Assembly: GCF_900101815.1 (NCBI RefSeq)
Contig: NZ_FNAO01000003.1
Span: 434,001 to 498,000 of the forward strand
From: Pricia antarctica
Lineage (GTDB): Bacteria > Bacteroidota > Bacteroidia > Flavobacteriales > Flavobacteriaceae
Direction: 5' to 3'
Length of the DNA stretch: 64,000 nt
How positions within the stretch are numbered: position 1 is the stretch's first letter; each line of letters starts with the position of its first letter. The notes beneath the pieces are model-generated. The model saw only the letters and a program-made list of their open reading frames with translations, was not told the origin of the DNA and searched no databases. The position numbers and the translations under genes were made by a program. This document shows, one piece after another, positions 37,257 to 46,957 of the stretch.

Positions 37257-39086
37257 ATGTCTGTAACTGCTAATACACACATAGCTGATGATCACGCTCA
37301 CGACGAGCATGCCCATCATCACCAACAAACATTCGTTACGAAATATATTTTTAGCCAGGATCATAAAATGATTTCTCGGCAATACCTGATTACAGGGCTT
37401 ATCATGGGTGTTATCGGCATCGCCATGTCGCTCTTGTTTCGAATGCAGCTCGCTTGGCCCGGCCAATCCAATGCCGTTTTCGGGGCATTATTGGGAAAAT
37501 GGGCGCCAGAAGGGGTTATGGATGCCGACGTCTATTTGGCATTGGTAACCATACATGGTACCCTTATGGTCTTTTTCGTGCTCACGCAGGGCTTGAGCGG
37601 AACCTTCAGTAATTTGTTGATCCCCTTACAGATCGGTGCCCGTGATATGGCATCCGGCTTTTTGAACATGGTCTCGTATTGGATGTTCTTTACCTCTTCG
37701 GTAATAATGATCGGATCATTGTTCGTCGAAGCAGGACCGGCAGCGGCCGGATGGACCATCTATCCGCCCTTGAGCGCATTGCCTATGGCACAACCTGGCT
37801 CAGGCTTGGGTATGACCCTTTGGTTGACTTCGATGGCTATTTTTATCGCATCTTCGTTATTAGGTTCTTTGAACTATATCGTAACGGTCATTAACCTAAG
37901 AACGAAAGGCATGTCGATGACGCGATTGCCTTTGACCATATGGGCATTTTTCGTTACCGCCATCATCGGTGTCGTATCTTTCCCCGTTCTATTGTCCGCT
38001 GCACTCTTATTAATTATGGACAGAAGTTTCGGCACTTCCTTTTTCCTATCCGATATTTTTATTCAAGGAGAGGTACTGCACTATCAGGGGGGCTCTCCCG
38101 TTCTGTATGAACACTTATTTTGGTTTTTAGGACATCCAGAGGTATACATTGTAATATTACCTGCTATGGGCATCGTATCCGAAGTATTGGCGGTCAATTC
38201 CCGTAAACCTATTTTTGGATATCGCGCAATGATAGCTTCGATTTTGGCCATCGCCTTTTTATCGACGATTGTTTGGGGCCATCATATGTTCATTTCGGGG
38301 ATGAACCCATTTTTGGGCTCTGTATTTACCTTTACTACCCTCTTAATCGCCATTCCCTCGGCGGTTAAGGCCTTTAACTGGATAACGACCTTATGGAAAG
38401 GCAACTTACAGCTAAACCCGGCAATGCTATTTTCTATAGGTATGGTTTCCACTTTCATAACTGGTGGACTTACAGGAATAATTTTAGGCGATAGCACGCT
38501 CGATATCAACGTACACGACACCTATTTCGTAGTGGCACACTTTCATTTGGTAATGGGTATTTCGGCCCTATACGGTATGTTCGCAGGTATCTATCACTGG
38601 TTTCCTAAGTTGTTCGAAGGCAAGATGATGAACAAGAATATGGGGTATGTCCATTTTTGGGTTACCGCTGTCGGCTCATACGGCATCTTTTTCCCGATGC
38701 ACTTTGTGGGCATGGCGGGCGTACCTAGGCGGTATTACCAAAATACGGCCTTCCCAATGTTCGATGATCTGACCGACGTGCAAGTATTAATGACGGTATT
38801 TGCATTAATCACCGCCTGTGCACAATTGGTTTTCGCGTATAATTTCGTGCATAGCATATTCTACGGTAAAAAAGGTCCGAAAAACCCTTGGAAAGCGACC
38901 ACACTGGAATGGACAACACCTCAAGAGCATATTCACGGCAACTGGCCAGGTGCCATACCCGAAGTACATCGTTGGCCCTATGATTATAGCAAGGTCGACG
39001 AAAACGGTGAATACATTATTCCGGATCAGGATTTCGTTCCACAAACGCTTCCCTTACAAAAAGATGAAGAGGAGCTGCAACATTGA
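37257..39086 (+). CDS. ctaD: Cytochrome c oxidase subunit I (aa3/caa3 type)
   Basis: The 609-residue catalytic subunit reduces O2 to water and pumps protons. A His-rich cytoplasmic N-terminus (DDHAHDEHAHHHQQ) precedes the 12-helix core. The core shows HGTLMVFFVL (haem a ligand region), GHPEVYIVILPAMG with the CuB ligand His293 and the cross-linked Tyr297, WGHHMFISG (two CuB ligands) and HDTYFVVAHFHLVMG (haem ligands). The HPEVY motif places it in family A of haem-copper oxidases. It ends the operon and is followed 55 bp later by a strong terminator. Subunits III and IV are not in the window, so they must be encoded elsewhere. Confidence 0.97.
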   Translation: MSVTANTHIADDHAHDEHAHHHQQTFVTKYIFSQDHKMISRQYLITGLIMGVIGIAMSLLFRMQLAWPGQSNAVFGALLGKWAPEGVMDADVYLALVTIHGTLMVFFVLTQGLSGTFSNLLIPLQIGARDMASGFLNMVSYWMFFTSSVIMIGSLFVEAGPAAAGWTIYPPLSALPMAQPGSGLGMTLWLTSMAIFIASSLLGSLNYIVTVINLRTKGMSMTRLPLTIWAFFVTAIIGVVSFPVLLSAALLLIMDRSFGTSFFLSDIFIQGEVLHYQGGSPVLYEHLFWFLGHPEVYIVILPAMGIVSEVLAVNSRKPIFGYRAMIASILAIAFLSTIVWGHHMFISGMNPFLGSVFTFTTLLIAIPSAVKAFNWITTLWKGNLQLNPAMLFSIGMVSTFITGGLTGIILGDSTLDINVHDTYFVVAHFHLVMGISALYGMFAGIYHWFPKLFEGKMMNKNMGYVHFWVTAVGSYGIFFPMHFVGMAGVPRRYYQNTAFPMFDDLTDVQVLMTVFALITACAQLVFAYNFVHSIFYGKKGPKNPWKATTLEWTTPQEHIHGNWPGAIPEVHRWPYDYSKVDENGEYIIPDQDFVPQTLPLQKDEEELQH

Positions 39087-39138
39087 TTCTAGCTTAGAGC
39101 AAGAACCAAATTGCGTTTAAAGTGCTTACTACCCAAAT

Positions 39139-39172
39139 AAAATGCCCGACTGTTGCAGTCGGGCATTTTTTG
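39139..39172 (+). terminator. Intrinsic terminator after the ACIII-oxidase operon
   Basis: A perfect 12-bp stem, AATGCCCGACTG (39141-39152) and CAGTCGGGCATT (39156-39167), has a 3-nt loop and a trailing T-run. It lies 55 bp after ctaD and 28 bp beyond the end of the convergent M61 gene, and could serve both. Confidence 0.9.
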
Positions 39173-39199
39173 TTCCTATAGGTATGTATGATTATCATG

Positions 39200-41080
39200 T
39201 CACGATTTTAACCAAGCAGCTCGTAACTGAGCCTCCTTCGGAGCGATATTCATTACTGGGACAATGGTTTTGGCCTGTAACATCGGGGTCCCGACCTTAC
39301 CTTCAAGCTTGACTTCGTCGTCGCCCCGCTGAACCGTCATGATGATTTCGGTATCGGGGGACCAACCGAAACTCTGTCCGATTATGGGGCGCATAGTCTC
39401 CAATGTAATAAGTGTGCCGTTGATGCTTTTGATTACATCGCCATTCTCTGCCCCTAAATCCAAGAAAAAGCTGGTCAGTGGAATACCTTTCCGTATAAAG
39501 ACCGCATTGTTATTTGTTGGGTCGATGTCTATAAAAGGTACTTCGCCGTCTAGAAAGTATCCGGTCTGCTTTTCGGCACTTTCTATCTTCAGCCCGACCT
39601 TCGCCAAATAGGCACTGTAAGCGATCGGTTTGTCGCCAATAACATGTTCGTCAAAGAAGGTCCGGATTTCCGGATAGGTCATCGCAACAATTTCATCGAT
39701 CAGTTGATCATCTTCGAAAGGGGTGTCCTGACCGTATTTTTTTGAAAGTTCCTTCATCAGCCATAAAACCCCTTTTTCACCATTACTCAATTGCCTCAGC
39801 TCGATATCCAAGACCATATTGATTAAGGCCCCTTTCTCGTAGACATTGGCATAGTTTTCCTTATAAGGATTTTCCAGGATATTTTGGCTCATGGTCGTAA
39901 ACGATAGGGCATCGTCGTATGCTTTCGAATTGGTAATTTTATCCATCATCCTCTGATAAAACTCCGTTTCGTCTATCAAGCCCTGCTGTACCTGAAAGAG
40001 ATTGGCAAAATATTCAGTGGTACCTTCGTACATCCACAAATGGCGTGACATTTTCGGATCGTTGAAATCGAAATACTGCACTTCCTTTGAATGTACGTTC
40101 AAGGGTGTTACGGTATGAAAAAACTCATGGGAAACGACATCGATCATGGCCTGTTCCAGACGGTCTTTGGGCATGGCTTCCGGCAAAACGACCGTGGTAG
40201 AGGTATGGTGCTCCAAGGCACCGAAACCGCTGGCATCCGTAGAGTCCATTGTAGAAAGATACAATAGAATGTCATAATTCTTCGTGCTGTTGACGTCGCC
40301 CAAAAACGCCTTCTGAGCCGTCATCATTTTTTCCATTTTTTCCTTTAGGTCCGAAGCTTTGTAGACATCATTGGGGGAATACACACTCAGCTTGACCTCA
40401 ATGTCGTTCAACTTAAACGTTTCAGTGTTCGGCTCGGCATATAAAATAGGATTATCGATCACCTCGAAATACCGGCTGGCCAAAAAGGTGTCCTTACCCG
40501 TTTCTTCATCTGTCACTTCTTTCATTATCAAGGTAGTAGTGGGCTCAAGGTTTTCAGGTACGCTAATTTCGATTTCATAAGGCACTTCTTGAAGGCCTTT
40601 GAAATAGCCGACAAAACCATGCAGGTTGAGCATGAAGTTTTTATCCTTAAGGATATTTGTGCCTGCCGGAGAAAATACGGCGTCCTCCGTATTTGATTCG
40701 GTGTCATAGGTGTCGTTCACATAATAGGTAACCTTGTCCAGATTTTTACCATCGGTTATGTTCCAAGTATTGTCATCACTCTTGGTAACAGCAAGTTCGT
40801 TTCCATCGTAATCCAAGGCTTTGAGATCTACGATATATTTGCCATAATTATCAGTGCTATACGTACCCGGAACCGTTTTGGGAATCAAGAAAGAGACATC
40901 GTTGGTAGTAAAAGCGCCTGGATCTACCGAAACCATAACTTTATCGTCTACCACGTTCTTCAAATCCATAGTAGTACGAATTGGCGTTCTATCGGCCGTT
41001 ACTAATGCTTTGGTAGAACCACAACTATAAAAGACTAATCCTGCCAAAGACGGTAGCACCCATTTTTTCATCCTGTTCAT
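39200..41080 (-). CDS. M61-family metallopeptidase lipoprotein with C-terminal PDZ-like domain
   Basis: The protein of about 626 residues has a lipoprotein signal (VLPSLAGLVFYSC) and an N-terminal beta-rich domain. A gluzincin catalytic domain follows, with the zinc site HEFFH (His318, Glu319, His322) and the third ligand Glu352 in WMYEGTTEYF. The upstream GFGALEHHTST is also typical of M61 (glycyl aminopeptidase) enzymes. A PDZ-like segment lies near the C-terminus (FFLDLGAENGDVIKSINGTL). Substrates are unknown; members favour N-terminal Gly/Ala. I start at the ATG at 41080; another ATG lies three codons on. It stands alone and converges with the oxidase operon. Confidence 0.9.
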   Translation of the reverse strand: MNRMKKWVLPSLAGLVFYSCGSTKALVTADRTPIRTTMDLKNVVDDKVMVSVDPGAFTTNDVSFLIPKTVPGTYSTDNYGKYIVDLKALDYDGNELAVTKSDDNTWNITDGKNLDKVTYYVNDTYDTESNTEDAVFSPAGTNILKDKNFMLNLHGFVGYFKGLQEVPYEIEISVPENLEPTTTLIMKEVTDEETGKDTFLASRYFEVIDNPILYAEPNTETFKLNDIEVKLSVYSPNDVYKASDLKEKMEKMMTAQKAFLGDVNSTKNYDILLYLSTMDSTDASGFGALEHHTSTTVVLPEAMPKDRLEQAMIDVVSHEFFHTVTPLNVHSKEVQYFDFNDPKMSRHLWMYEGTTEYFANLFQVQQGLIDETEFYQRMMDKITNSKAYDDALSFTTMSQNILENPYKENYANVYEKGALINMVLDIELRQLSNGEKGVLWLMKELSKKYGQDTPFEDDQLIDEIVAMTYPEIRTFFDEHVIGDKPIAYSAYLAKVGLKIESAEKQTGYFLDGEVPFIDIDPTNNNAVFIRKGIPLTSFFLDLGAENGDVIKSINGTLITLETMRPIIGQSFGWSPDTEIIMTVQRGDDEVKLEGKVGTPMLQAKTIVPVMNIAPKEAQLRAAWLKS

Positions 41081-41175
41081 TTTCAAAAGAATTTATGCGG
41101 AAGACCCGCTGTTATACTATGCACACGTCTTGAGTTGCTCTTTTACATACGTTTTTCACATTTTTCGTTCTAATT

Positions 41176-41304
41176 TTGTCTTTCTTTCTCACCGTAGCTT
41201 CGCTAAGTGGCCAAAAGACCCTTCATTCGAGCACAAAAGGCGAAAAACTCGGTTCCGAACAACAACTCAAGACGAGTTCAGTACTGCAAGAATATAAATT
41301 CTAA
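41176..41304 (+). other. Possible 42-codon secreted-peptide reading frame or gene remnant
   Basis: From a TTG at 41176 the frame reads LSFFLTVASLSGQKTLHSST and then KGEKLGSEQQLKTSSVLQEY before a TAA at 41302. The hydrophobic stretch, extended upstream in the same open frame (about 15 more hydrophobic residues with no ATG), followed by SLSGQ looks like a signal peptide and cleavage site. The tail is polar. No ATG or GTG start is available, so it is either a TTG-started peptide or the broken end of a former gene. I do not recognise the family. Confidence 0.25.
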
Positions 41305-41396
41305 TAGAATTGCACCTCATGATTAGCAAATAATTAAGGATGCCTGCTGTTGAACCTTGCAACGTTTTTTCTTCCATCCCACTAATAATTTTTGAT

Positions 41397-41404
41397 TATT
41401 TTTG
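41397..41404 (+). promoter_or_regulatory. Candidate -7 box upstream of pyrH
   Basis: TATTTTTG fits TAnnTTTG, 214 bp before the pyrH start. No TTG is found at the right distance upstream. If used, the leader would be about 200 nt and would contain the short frame MASIVLSLWCWSSRS (ATG at 41414). The remaining sequence between 41087 and 41617, apart from this and the possible peptide at 41176, shows nothing I can assign. Confidence 0.35.
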
Positions 41405-41617
41405 CTACAAAGAAATGGCAAGTATTGTGTTAAGCCTATGGTGTTGGTCAAGCCGCAGTTAGTTTTTGCCAGGTCAAGGCACAACACATCGAAAGCTGTG
41501 GACAAGTCGAATCGAAGGCAAGACATAGCCGTAGCTAGGGAATCATTCTTTAATGCAGAACTAGTTAAAATGAACAAGGCTCGGGCCGTCTAAAACCGTT
41601 GTAACACAACACTAAGG

Positions 41618-42325
41618 ATGCAATACAAAAGGATACTTTTAAAACTCAGCGGCGAAGCTTTGATGGGCGAAAAGCAATACGGAATAGACCCGGAACGACT
41701 TGCGGAGTACGCCGAAGAAATCAAGGAAGTAGCTGATAAAGGTGTGGAAGTCGCCATCGTAATTGGGGGCGGAAATATCTTTAGGGGCCTTACCGGTGCT
41801 GCCACCGGTATGGATCGGGTACAAGGCGACCATATGGGGATGCTGGCGACCGTAATCAATGGCCTGGCACTACAAAGTGCGCTGGAAATTACCGGAGTAC
41901 AGACCCGGTTACAATCGGCCATACAAATCAACGAGGTGGCCGAACCTTTTATCCGAAGACGGGCGATGCGCCATCTTGAAAAAGGTCGGGTGGTCATTTT
42001 CGGTGGAGGAACCGGAAATCCGTATTTTACCACGGATTCTGCTGCGGTGCTACGCGCCATTGAAATCGAGGCCGATGTAATCCTGAAAGGAACCCGGGTT
42101 GATGGTATCTATACTTCCGATCCTGAAAAAGATAAAAACGCCACCAAATTCGATACCATTTCTTTTGCTGATGTGCTTTTAAAGGGATTGAAGGTAATGG
42201 ATACGACCGCCTTTACACTAAGTCAAGAAAACGAACTACCAATAGTAGTATTCGACATGAACAAAAGAGGCAATCTCTTGAAGTTGGTCGAAGGCCATAA
42301 TATAGGTACCGTTGTGAATCTTTAA
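41618..42325 (+). CDS. pyrH: UMP kinase
   Basis: The 235-residue protein is the hexameric bacterial UMP kinase, which phosphorylates UMP to UDP. Family features run its whole length: [26 protein letters not shown] (nucleotide binding), [57 protein letters not shown] and the C-terminal [16 protein letters not shown]. It is followed 44 bp later by frr, the common pyrH-frr pairing. A gap of over 500 bp without a clear gene lies upstream. Confidence 0.97.
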   Translation: MQYKRILLKLSGEALMGEKQYGIDPERLAEYAEEIKEVADKGVEVAIVIGGGNIFRGLTGAATGMDRVQGDHMGMLATVINGLALQSALEITGVQTRLQSAIQINEVAEPFIRRRAMRHLEKGRVVIFGGGTGNPYFTTDSAAVLRAIEIEADVILKGTRVDGIYTSDPEKDKNATKFDTISFADVLLKGLKVMDTTAFTLSQENELPIVVFDMNKRGNLLKLVEGHNIGTVVNL

Positions 42326-42369
42326 GTTACCGTTTTAACTTTTTTTAGATTTTATTTTATATTTGAACT

Positions 42370-42924
42370 ATGAACGAAGACGTACAGTTTATATTGGATT
42401 CCGCAAAGGAAGGCATGGTAGACGCCATCAAACATTTGGAAAAAGAATTTATGAAAATCCGTGCCGGCAAGGCCAATCCGGCAATGCTATCTTCCGTTAT
42501 GGTAGATTATTACGGTTCGGATACGCCACTTTCACAAGTAGCCAACATCAACACACCCGACGGCCGTACAATTTCGGTACAACCTTGGGAAAAAAACATG
42601 CTACAGCCCATACAAACGGCTATCACGAACGCAAATCTGGGCTTTAATCCTATGAACAACGGTGATTTCGTTATCATTAACGTGCCACCGTTAACAGAGG
42701 AACGTCGTATTCAGTTGACCAAACAGGCAAAGGCCGAGGCTGAGGATGCCAAAGTAGGCGTGCGAAATGCCCGCCAAGACGCCAACAAAGAAATTCGGGA
42801 CCTTGACGTTTCCGAAGACCTGCAAAAAAACGCTGAAGTCGACGTGCAAGAGCTCACCAATATCTATAGCAAAAAAATAGATGTCTTTTTGGAAGCCAAA
42901 GAAGCGGAGATTATGAAGGTGTAA
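42370..42924 (+). CDS. frr: Ribosome recycling factor
   Basis: The 184-residue protein has the normal RRF length. It has the three-helix bundle start (GMVDAIKHLEKEFMKIRAGK, then ANPAMLSSVMVDYYGSDTPL) and domain II around TISVQPWEKNMLQPIQTAI. The hallmark NVPPLTEERRIQLTKQAK and the long final helices follow. RRF splits post-termination ribosomes together with EF-G. It follows pyrH closely and ends at an intrinsic terminator. Confidence 0.97.
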   Translation: MNEDVQFILDSAKEGMVDAIKHLEKEFMKIRAGKANPAMLSSVMVDYYGSDTPLSQVANINTPDGRTISVQPWEKNMLQPIQTAITNANLGFNPMNNGDFVIINVPPLTEERRIQLTKQAKAEAEDAKVGVRNARQDANKEIRDLDVSEDLQKNAEVDVQELTNIYSKKIDVFLEAKEAEIMKV

Positions 42925-42949
42925 GGTTTTACGGAATTTATAATTTTTG

Positions 42950-42976
42950 AAAAGCGGCCTAAAAGCCGCTTTTTTC
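42950..42976 (+). terminator. Intrinsic terminator after frr
   Basis: AAAAGCGGC (42950-42958) pairs with GCCGCTTTT (42965-42973) around a 6-nt loop and is followed by more T. It lies 25 bp after the frr stop and ends the pyrH-frr transcript. Confidence 0.85.
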
Positions 42977-43029
42977 GATTGGTGTATCATTTTATTTGGT
43001 AATGCACCTGAAGACATCCAATCGTTCCC

Positions 43030-43037
43030 TACCTTTG
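43030..43037 (+). promoter_or_regulatory. Candidate -7 box for the MMPL transporter gene
   Basis: TACCTTTG fits TAnnTTTG and lies 27 bp before the GTG at 43065. It supports that GTG as the true start, as the earlier in-frame ATG at 43002 would lie upstream of the promoter. No clear TTG is present at -33. Confidence 0.4.
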
Positions 43038-43064
43038 CTTTTGGCAAAAAACTACAAAATTAAC

Positions 43065-45449
43065 GTGGGGAACTTCACAAAAGGCTTTTGGGAAAAAACG
43101 GCGAATATCATTCTCCGTAACCGGATTTTAATATTGGTCTTGATTGCCTTGTTTACCATCTTTCTGGGCATGCAGTGGAAGAACATGCGGTTCAGTAACT
43201 CGACGGCCAATCTCTTGCCTGATGACCATCCCGTCAATATCGAGTATCAGCACTTTCTGCAAACCTTCGGCGAAGAAGGCAACGCCATCGTTTTTGGTAT
43301 TAGGGATTCGTCGTTATTCACGCCTTCAAAATTGAACCGTTGGAATAAGTTCAGTAAGCAATTGGCCGCTTTTCCCGAAATCGATTATGTACTTTCCCTT
43401 GACAATTTAAAAGAGCTTAAAAGGGATACGACGGATCAAAAATTTGTTCTCAAGCCCCTGATAAGCTCGGAGGTCAGATCACAGTCTCAAATCGACTCGT
43501 TAACCGACCATCTTTTTAACGACCTGCCCTTTTACGATAATTTACTGTTCAACAAAGAAAGCGGCACCATAAGAACAATCGCCAATCTCGATAAGGAAAT
43601 CGTAAACACCTCGGTCAGGAAAGATTTTATACTGCAGGAGGTCAACGATCTGGTCGCCGATTTTGAATCGGATACCGGTCTGGACGTACACGTGTCCGGC
43701 ATGCCGTACATACGTACCATGAACTCCCAAAGTATTATCGACGAAATAGGAAAGTTCATTGGTGCGGCATTGCTGGTCACTTCGCTGATTTTCTTTTTCT
43801 TTTTCAGAAGTTTTCGGGCTACCCTGATTTCTATGTGTGTTGTTATCATCGGGGTGATGTGGGCCTTTGGTATTTTAGGATTACTGCAATATGAAATCAC
43901 GGTACTGACCGCATTGATTCCACCGCTAATCATCGTTATCGGAATTCCAAACTGCATCTTTTTGATCAACAAGTATCAACAAGAGGTACAAAAGCATGGT
44001 AACCAAGCTCTTTCTTTGCAGCGCGTCATTTCAAAAATTGGCAACGCGACCCTCATGACCAATATGACGACGGCATCCGGTTTTGCGACCTTCATCATCA
44101 CCGACAGCAAGCTGTTGACAGAATTTGGAATTGTAGCCTCCTTAAATATTATTGGTATTTTTATTCTTTCCCTACTGATCATCCCTATTGTCTACAGCTA
44201 TTTGTCCCTTCCGAAAGACCGGCACTTAAAGCATTTGAACAAAAAATGGATCGACGCTTTTGTCAATAAGATGGAACATCTCGTACGGAACAAAAGAATT
44301 GCGGTATATATCGTGTCGGTAAGCCTTGTCATCGCCAGTATTATCGGCATGTATCAAATTAAGATTTCAGGAAGCCCGATTGAGGATATGCCCAAAAACG
44401 CACAGTTCTTCAAGGATATCCGGTTTTTTGAGGCGGAGTTCGACGGTATAATGCCCATAGAGATAGTCGTCGACACCAAGCGGCCCAAAGGGGTAATGAA
44501 CGCGACTACTCTGAAGAAGCTAGACCAGCTGGACGAGGTGATTACGGAAATTCCCGAACTATCACAACCGCTTTCCGTGGTGAACCTGGTAAAATATTCG
44601 AAACAGGCCTTTTATAACGGCCTCCCCAAATATTATCAACTACCGACCAAGCAGGAGACGAATTTTATTTTAAGCGTTGCCCAAAAATCAGAAGGGAATG
44701 GGAATTTGCTGAAAAGTTTCGTGGACAGCACAGGCCAAACCGCCCGTATGACGACGTTCATTCAAGACGTCAAGACCGACCGAATGGAGGAAATCATTGA
44801 CAAGCTCTCAGAGAACCTTAACAAGTTTTTTCCACCCGAACGCTACGAAACATATATGACGGGTAGTGCCCTGCTATTTTTGCAAGGCACCAAATATCTG
44901 GTGAAAAACCTGGTATTGTCGCTGGCCTTTGCCATCTTTCTGATTGCCGTTTTTATGGCGTATCTGTTCCGGTCTTTTCGAATGATTGTCATATCGTTAA
45001 TACCCAATCTGCTTCCCTTACTCATCACCGCAGGTATTATGGGCTATATAGGGGTGCCTATCAAACCCTCCACCATTCTTGTATTCAGCATTGCATTTGG
45101 TATTTCGGTAGACGATACTATCCATTTTTTGGCGAAATACCGACAAGAACTTATCGTAAACCATTGGCAAATAAAAAAATCGGTCTATGCGGCCTTGCGG
45201 GAAACGGGGGTCAGTATGTTCTACACCTCTATTGTGCTGTTCTTCGGATTTTCGGTCTTCATCATCTCGGATTTCGGCGGCACGGTGGCCCTAGGTTCCC
45301 TCGTATCGGCTACTTTACTTTTCGCCATGATGTCTAATCTGATTCTGCTTCCCTCGTTATTACTGTCTTTAGAGCGGAACATCGCCAGCAAGGAGTTTCT
45401 GAAAGAACCCCAAATCGACATTCTCCCTAAGGATGAAGATGTCAAATAG
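43065..45449 (+). CDS. MMPL/RND-superfamily membrane transporter
   Basis: From the GTG the protein is about 794 residues. It has two repeats of one helix, a large periplasmic loop and five helices, the MMPL/SSD layout. The first helix is ILILVLIALFTIFLGMQW. The second block contains FIGAALLVTSLIFFFFFRSF and ITVLTALIPPLIIVIGIPNC. The C-terminal block has VFSIAFGISVDDTIHFLAKY, where the Asp pair is a proton-relay candidate as in RND pumps. The substrate is unknown; relatives move lipids, hopanoids or other hydrophobic molecules. The start choice rests on FTKGFWEKTANIILRNR being the conserved N-terminus and on the nearby -7 box; the alternative ATG at 43002 adds 21 residues. Confidence 0.85.
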   Translation: MGNFTKGFWEKTANIILRNRILILVLIALFTIFLGMQWKNMRFSNSTANLLPDDHPVNIEYQHFLQTFGEEGNAIVFGIRDSSLFTPSKLNRWNKFSKQLAAFPEIDYVLSLDNLKELKRDTTDQKFVLKPLISSEVRSQSQIDSLTDHLFNDLPFYDNLLFNKESGTIRTIANLDKEIVNTSVRKDFILQEVNDLVADFESDTGLDVHVSGMPYIRTMNSQSIIDEIGKFIGAALLVTSLIFFFFFRSFRATLISMCVVIIGVMWAFGILGLLQYEITVLTALIPPLIIVIGIPNCIFLINKYQQEVQKHGNQALSLQRVISKIGNATLMTNMTTASGFATFIITDSKLLTEFGIVASLNIIGIFILSLLIIPIVYSYLSLPKDRHLKHLNKKWIDAFVNKMEHLVRNKRIAVYIVSVSLVIASIIGMYQIKISGSPIEDMPKNAQFFKDIRFFEAEFDGIMPIEIVVDTKRPKGVMNATTLKKLDQLDEVITEIPELSQPLSVVNLVKYSKQAFYNGLPKYYQLPTKQETNFILSVAQKSEGNGNLLKSFVDSTGQTARMTTFIQDVKTDRMEEIIDKLSENLNKFFPPERYETYMTGSALLFLQGTKYLVKNLVLSLAFAIFLIAVFMAYLFRSFRMIVISLIPNLLPLLITAGIMGYIGVPIKPSTILVFSIAFGISVDDTIHFLAKYRQELIVNHWQIKKSVYAALRETGVSMFYTSIVLFFGFSVFIISDFGGTVALGSLVSATLLFAMMSNLILLPSLLLSLERNIASKEFLKEPQIDILPKDEDVK

Positions 45450-45460
45450 GCTAAAAATCC

Positions 45461-45468
45461 TATCTTTG
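45461..45468 (+). promoter_or_regulatory. Candidate -7 box for asnS
   Basis: TATCTTTG fits TAnnTTTG exactly and is followed by CGCAT, a typical start region, 17 bp before the asnS ATG. A TTG at -33 is not evident. The leader would be very short, as is common in this phylum. Confidence 0.5.
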
Positions 45469-45485
45469 CGCATCAAATTTTAGGC

Positions 45486-46919
45486 ATGACATCGAACAGC
45501 GTAAAGGAATTACTTTCCAAGAATTTAATAGTACAGGAAGTCGTGGTAAACGGATGGGTCAAATCCTTCCGCAGCAATCGTTTTATTGCCCTGAACGATG
45601 GGTCGACCCTGGCCAACATTCAGTGTGTAGTCGACTTTGAAAAACTCGATGAACACGTATTAAAACAGATTCATACCGGAGCGGCTTTAAAGGTCAGTGG
45701 CACTTTGGTTGAGAGCCAAGGCTCTGGCCAAAGCGTTGAGATACAGGTCAAGGATATTTTTGTGCATGGTGGTGCGAATCCGGATACCTACCCCATTCAA
45801 CCCAAAAAACATTCCCTGGAATTTCTACGGGAAAAGGCTCATTTACGTATACGCACCAATACTTTTGCTGCAATTATGCGCGTGCGATCCGCTTTGTCGT
45901 TTGCAATACACCAGTATTTCACCGAGAACGGATTTTATTACTTCCACTCCCCTATCATTACAGGATCCGATGCCGAAGGCGCGGGCGAAATGTTCAGGGT
46001 AACGACTTTGGAAGGAAAAAATCCCCCCCTAAATGAAGACGGGTCAATCAACTTTAAGGAAGACTTCTTCGGAAAGGAAACCAACCTGACCGTATCGGGA
46101 CAACTTGAGGCGGAAGCCTATGCCATGGCGCTGGGCAAAGTGTATACGTTCGGACCGACGTTCAGGGCAGAAAATTCAAACACGTCAAGACACCTTGCCG
46201 AATTTTGGATGGTCGAACCCGAAGTGGCCTTTAATGACCTAGATGATAACATGGACCTAGCGGAGGATTTCATCAAAAAGGTCGTACAGTACATCTTGCA
46301 ACATTGCGGGGAAGATTTACAGTTTTTGGAAAAGCGCTTGTTGGATGAGGAAAAATCCAAACCCCAGGCCGAACGCAGTGCAATGCCCTTGATCGAAAAA
46401 TTGAAATTCGTTGCTGAAAATACCTTTCAAAGGGTTACCTATACCGAGGCTATCGAGATTTTACGAAATAGCAAGCCCAACAAAAAGAAAAAATTCCAAT
46501 ATATCATCGACGAATGGGGCGCCGATCTGCAAAGCGAACACGAGCGGTATTTGGTCGAAAAACATTTTAAATGTCCCGTTATCCTATTTGACTATCCCGC
46601 AAAAATAAAAGCGTTCTATATGCGTTTAAACGAGGATGGAAAAACGGTACGCGCCATGGATATCCTTTTTCCCGGTATCGGGGAAATTGTCGGTGGTTCA
46701 CAACGTGAGGAACGTTTGGAGGTCTTAAAAGAAAAGATGGCCGCCCTGAATATACCCGAAGAAGAGCTGTGGTGGTACCTCGATCTGCGCAAGTTCGGCT
46801 CTGCGGTACATAGTGGTTTCGGACTCGGTTTTGAGCGTCTTGTGCTATTTGCAACGGGCATGGGCAATATCAGGGATGTAATTCCGTTTCCTAGAACCCC
46901 CCAGAATGCCGAGTTCTGA
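45486..46919 (+). CDS. asnS: Asparaginyl-tRNA synthetase
   Basis: The 477-residue class IIb synthetase charges tRNA-Asn. The N-terminal OB fold ([20 protein letters not shown]) binds the anticodon. The catalytic domain shows motif 1 near [20 protein letters not shown], motif 2 in [20 protein letters not shown] and motif 3 at [20 protein letters not shown]. The ending [15 protein letters not shown] is typical of AsnRS rather than AspRS. It stands between the MMPL transporter and rpoN genes, 38 bp before rpoN. Confidence 0.97.
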   Translation: MTSNSVKELLSKNLIVQEVVVNGWVKSFRSNRFIALNDGSTLANIQCVVDFEKLDEHVLKQIHTGAALKVSGTLVESQGSGQSVEIQVKDIFVHGGANPDTYPIQPKKHSLEFLREKAHLRIRTNTFAAIMRVRSALSFAIHQYFTENGFYYFHSPIITGSDAEGAGEMFRVTTLEGKNPPLNEDGSINFKEDFFGKETNLTVSGQLEAEAYAMALGKVYTFGPTFRAENSNTSRHLAEFWMVEPEVAFNDLDDNMDLAEDFIKKVVQYILQHCGEDLQFLEKRLLDEEKSKPQAERSAMPLIEKLKFVAENTFQRVTYTEAIEILRNSKPNKKKKFQYIIDEWGADLQSEHERYLVEKHFKCPVILFDYPAKIKAFYMRLNEDGKTVRAMDILFPGIGEIVGGSQREERLEVLKEKMAALNIPEEELWWYLDLRKFGSAVHSGFGLGFERLVLFATGMGNIRDVIPFPRTPQNAEF

Positions 46920-46957
46920 TCGGAAATCAGTAACTTTATAAAGTAAGATTTGCCCTG

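Noticed and set aside
41402-41593. Plus-strand frame of 63 codons and the minus-strand frame opposite it before pyrH
   Set aside because: The plus frame opens at a TTG that overlaps the -7-like box, has no recognisable motif and no clear start signal; the minus frame is equally featureless.
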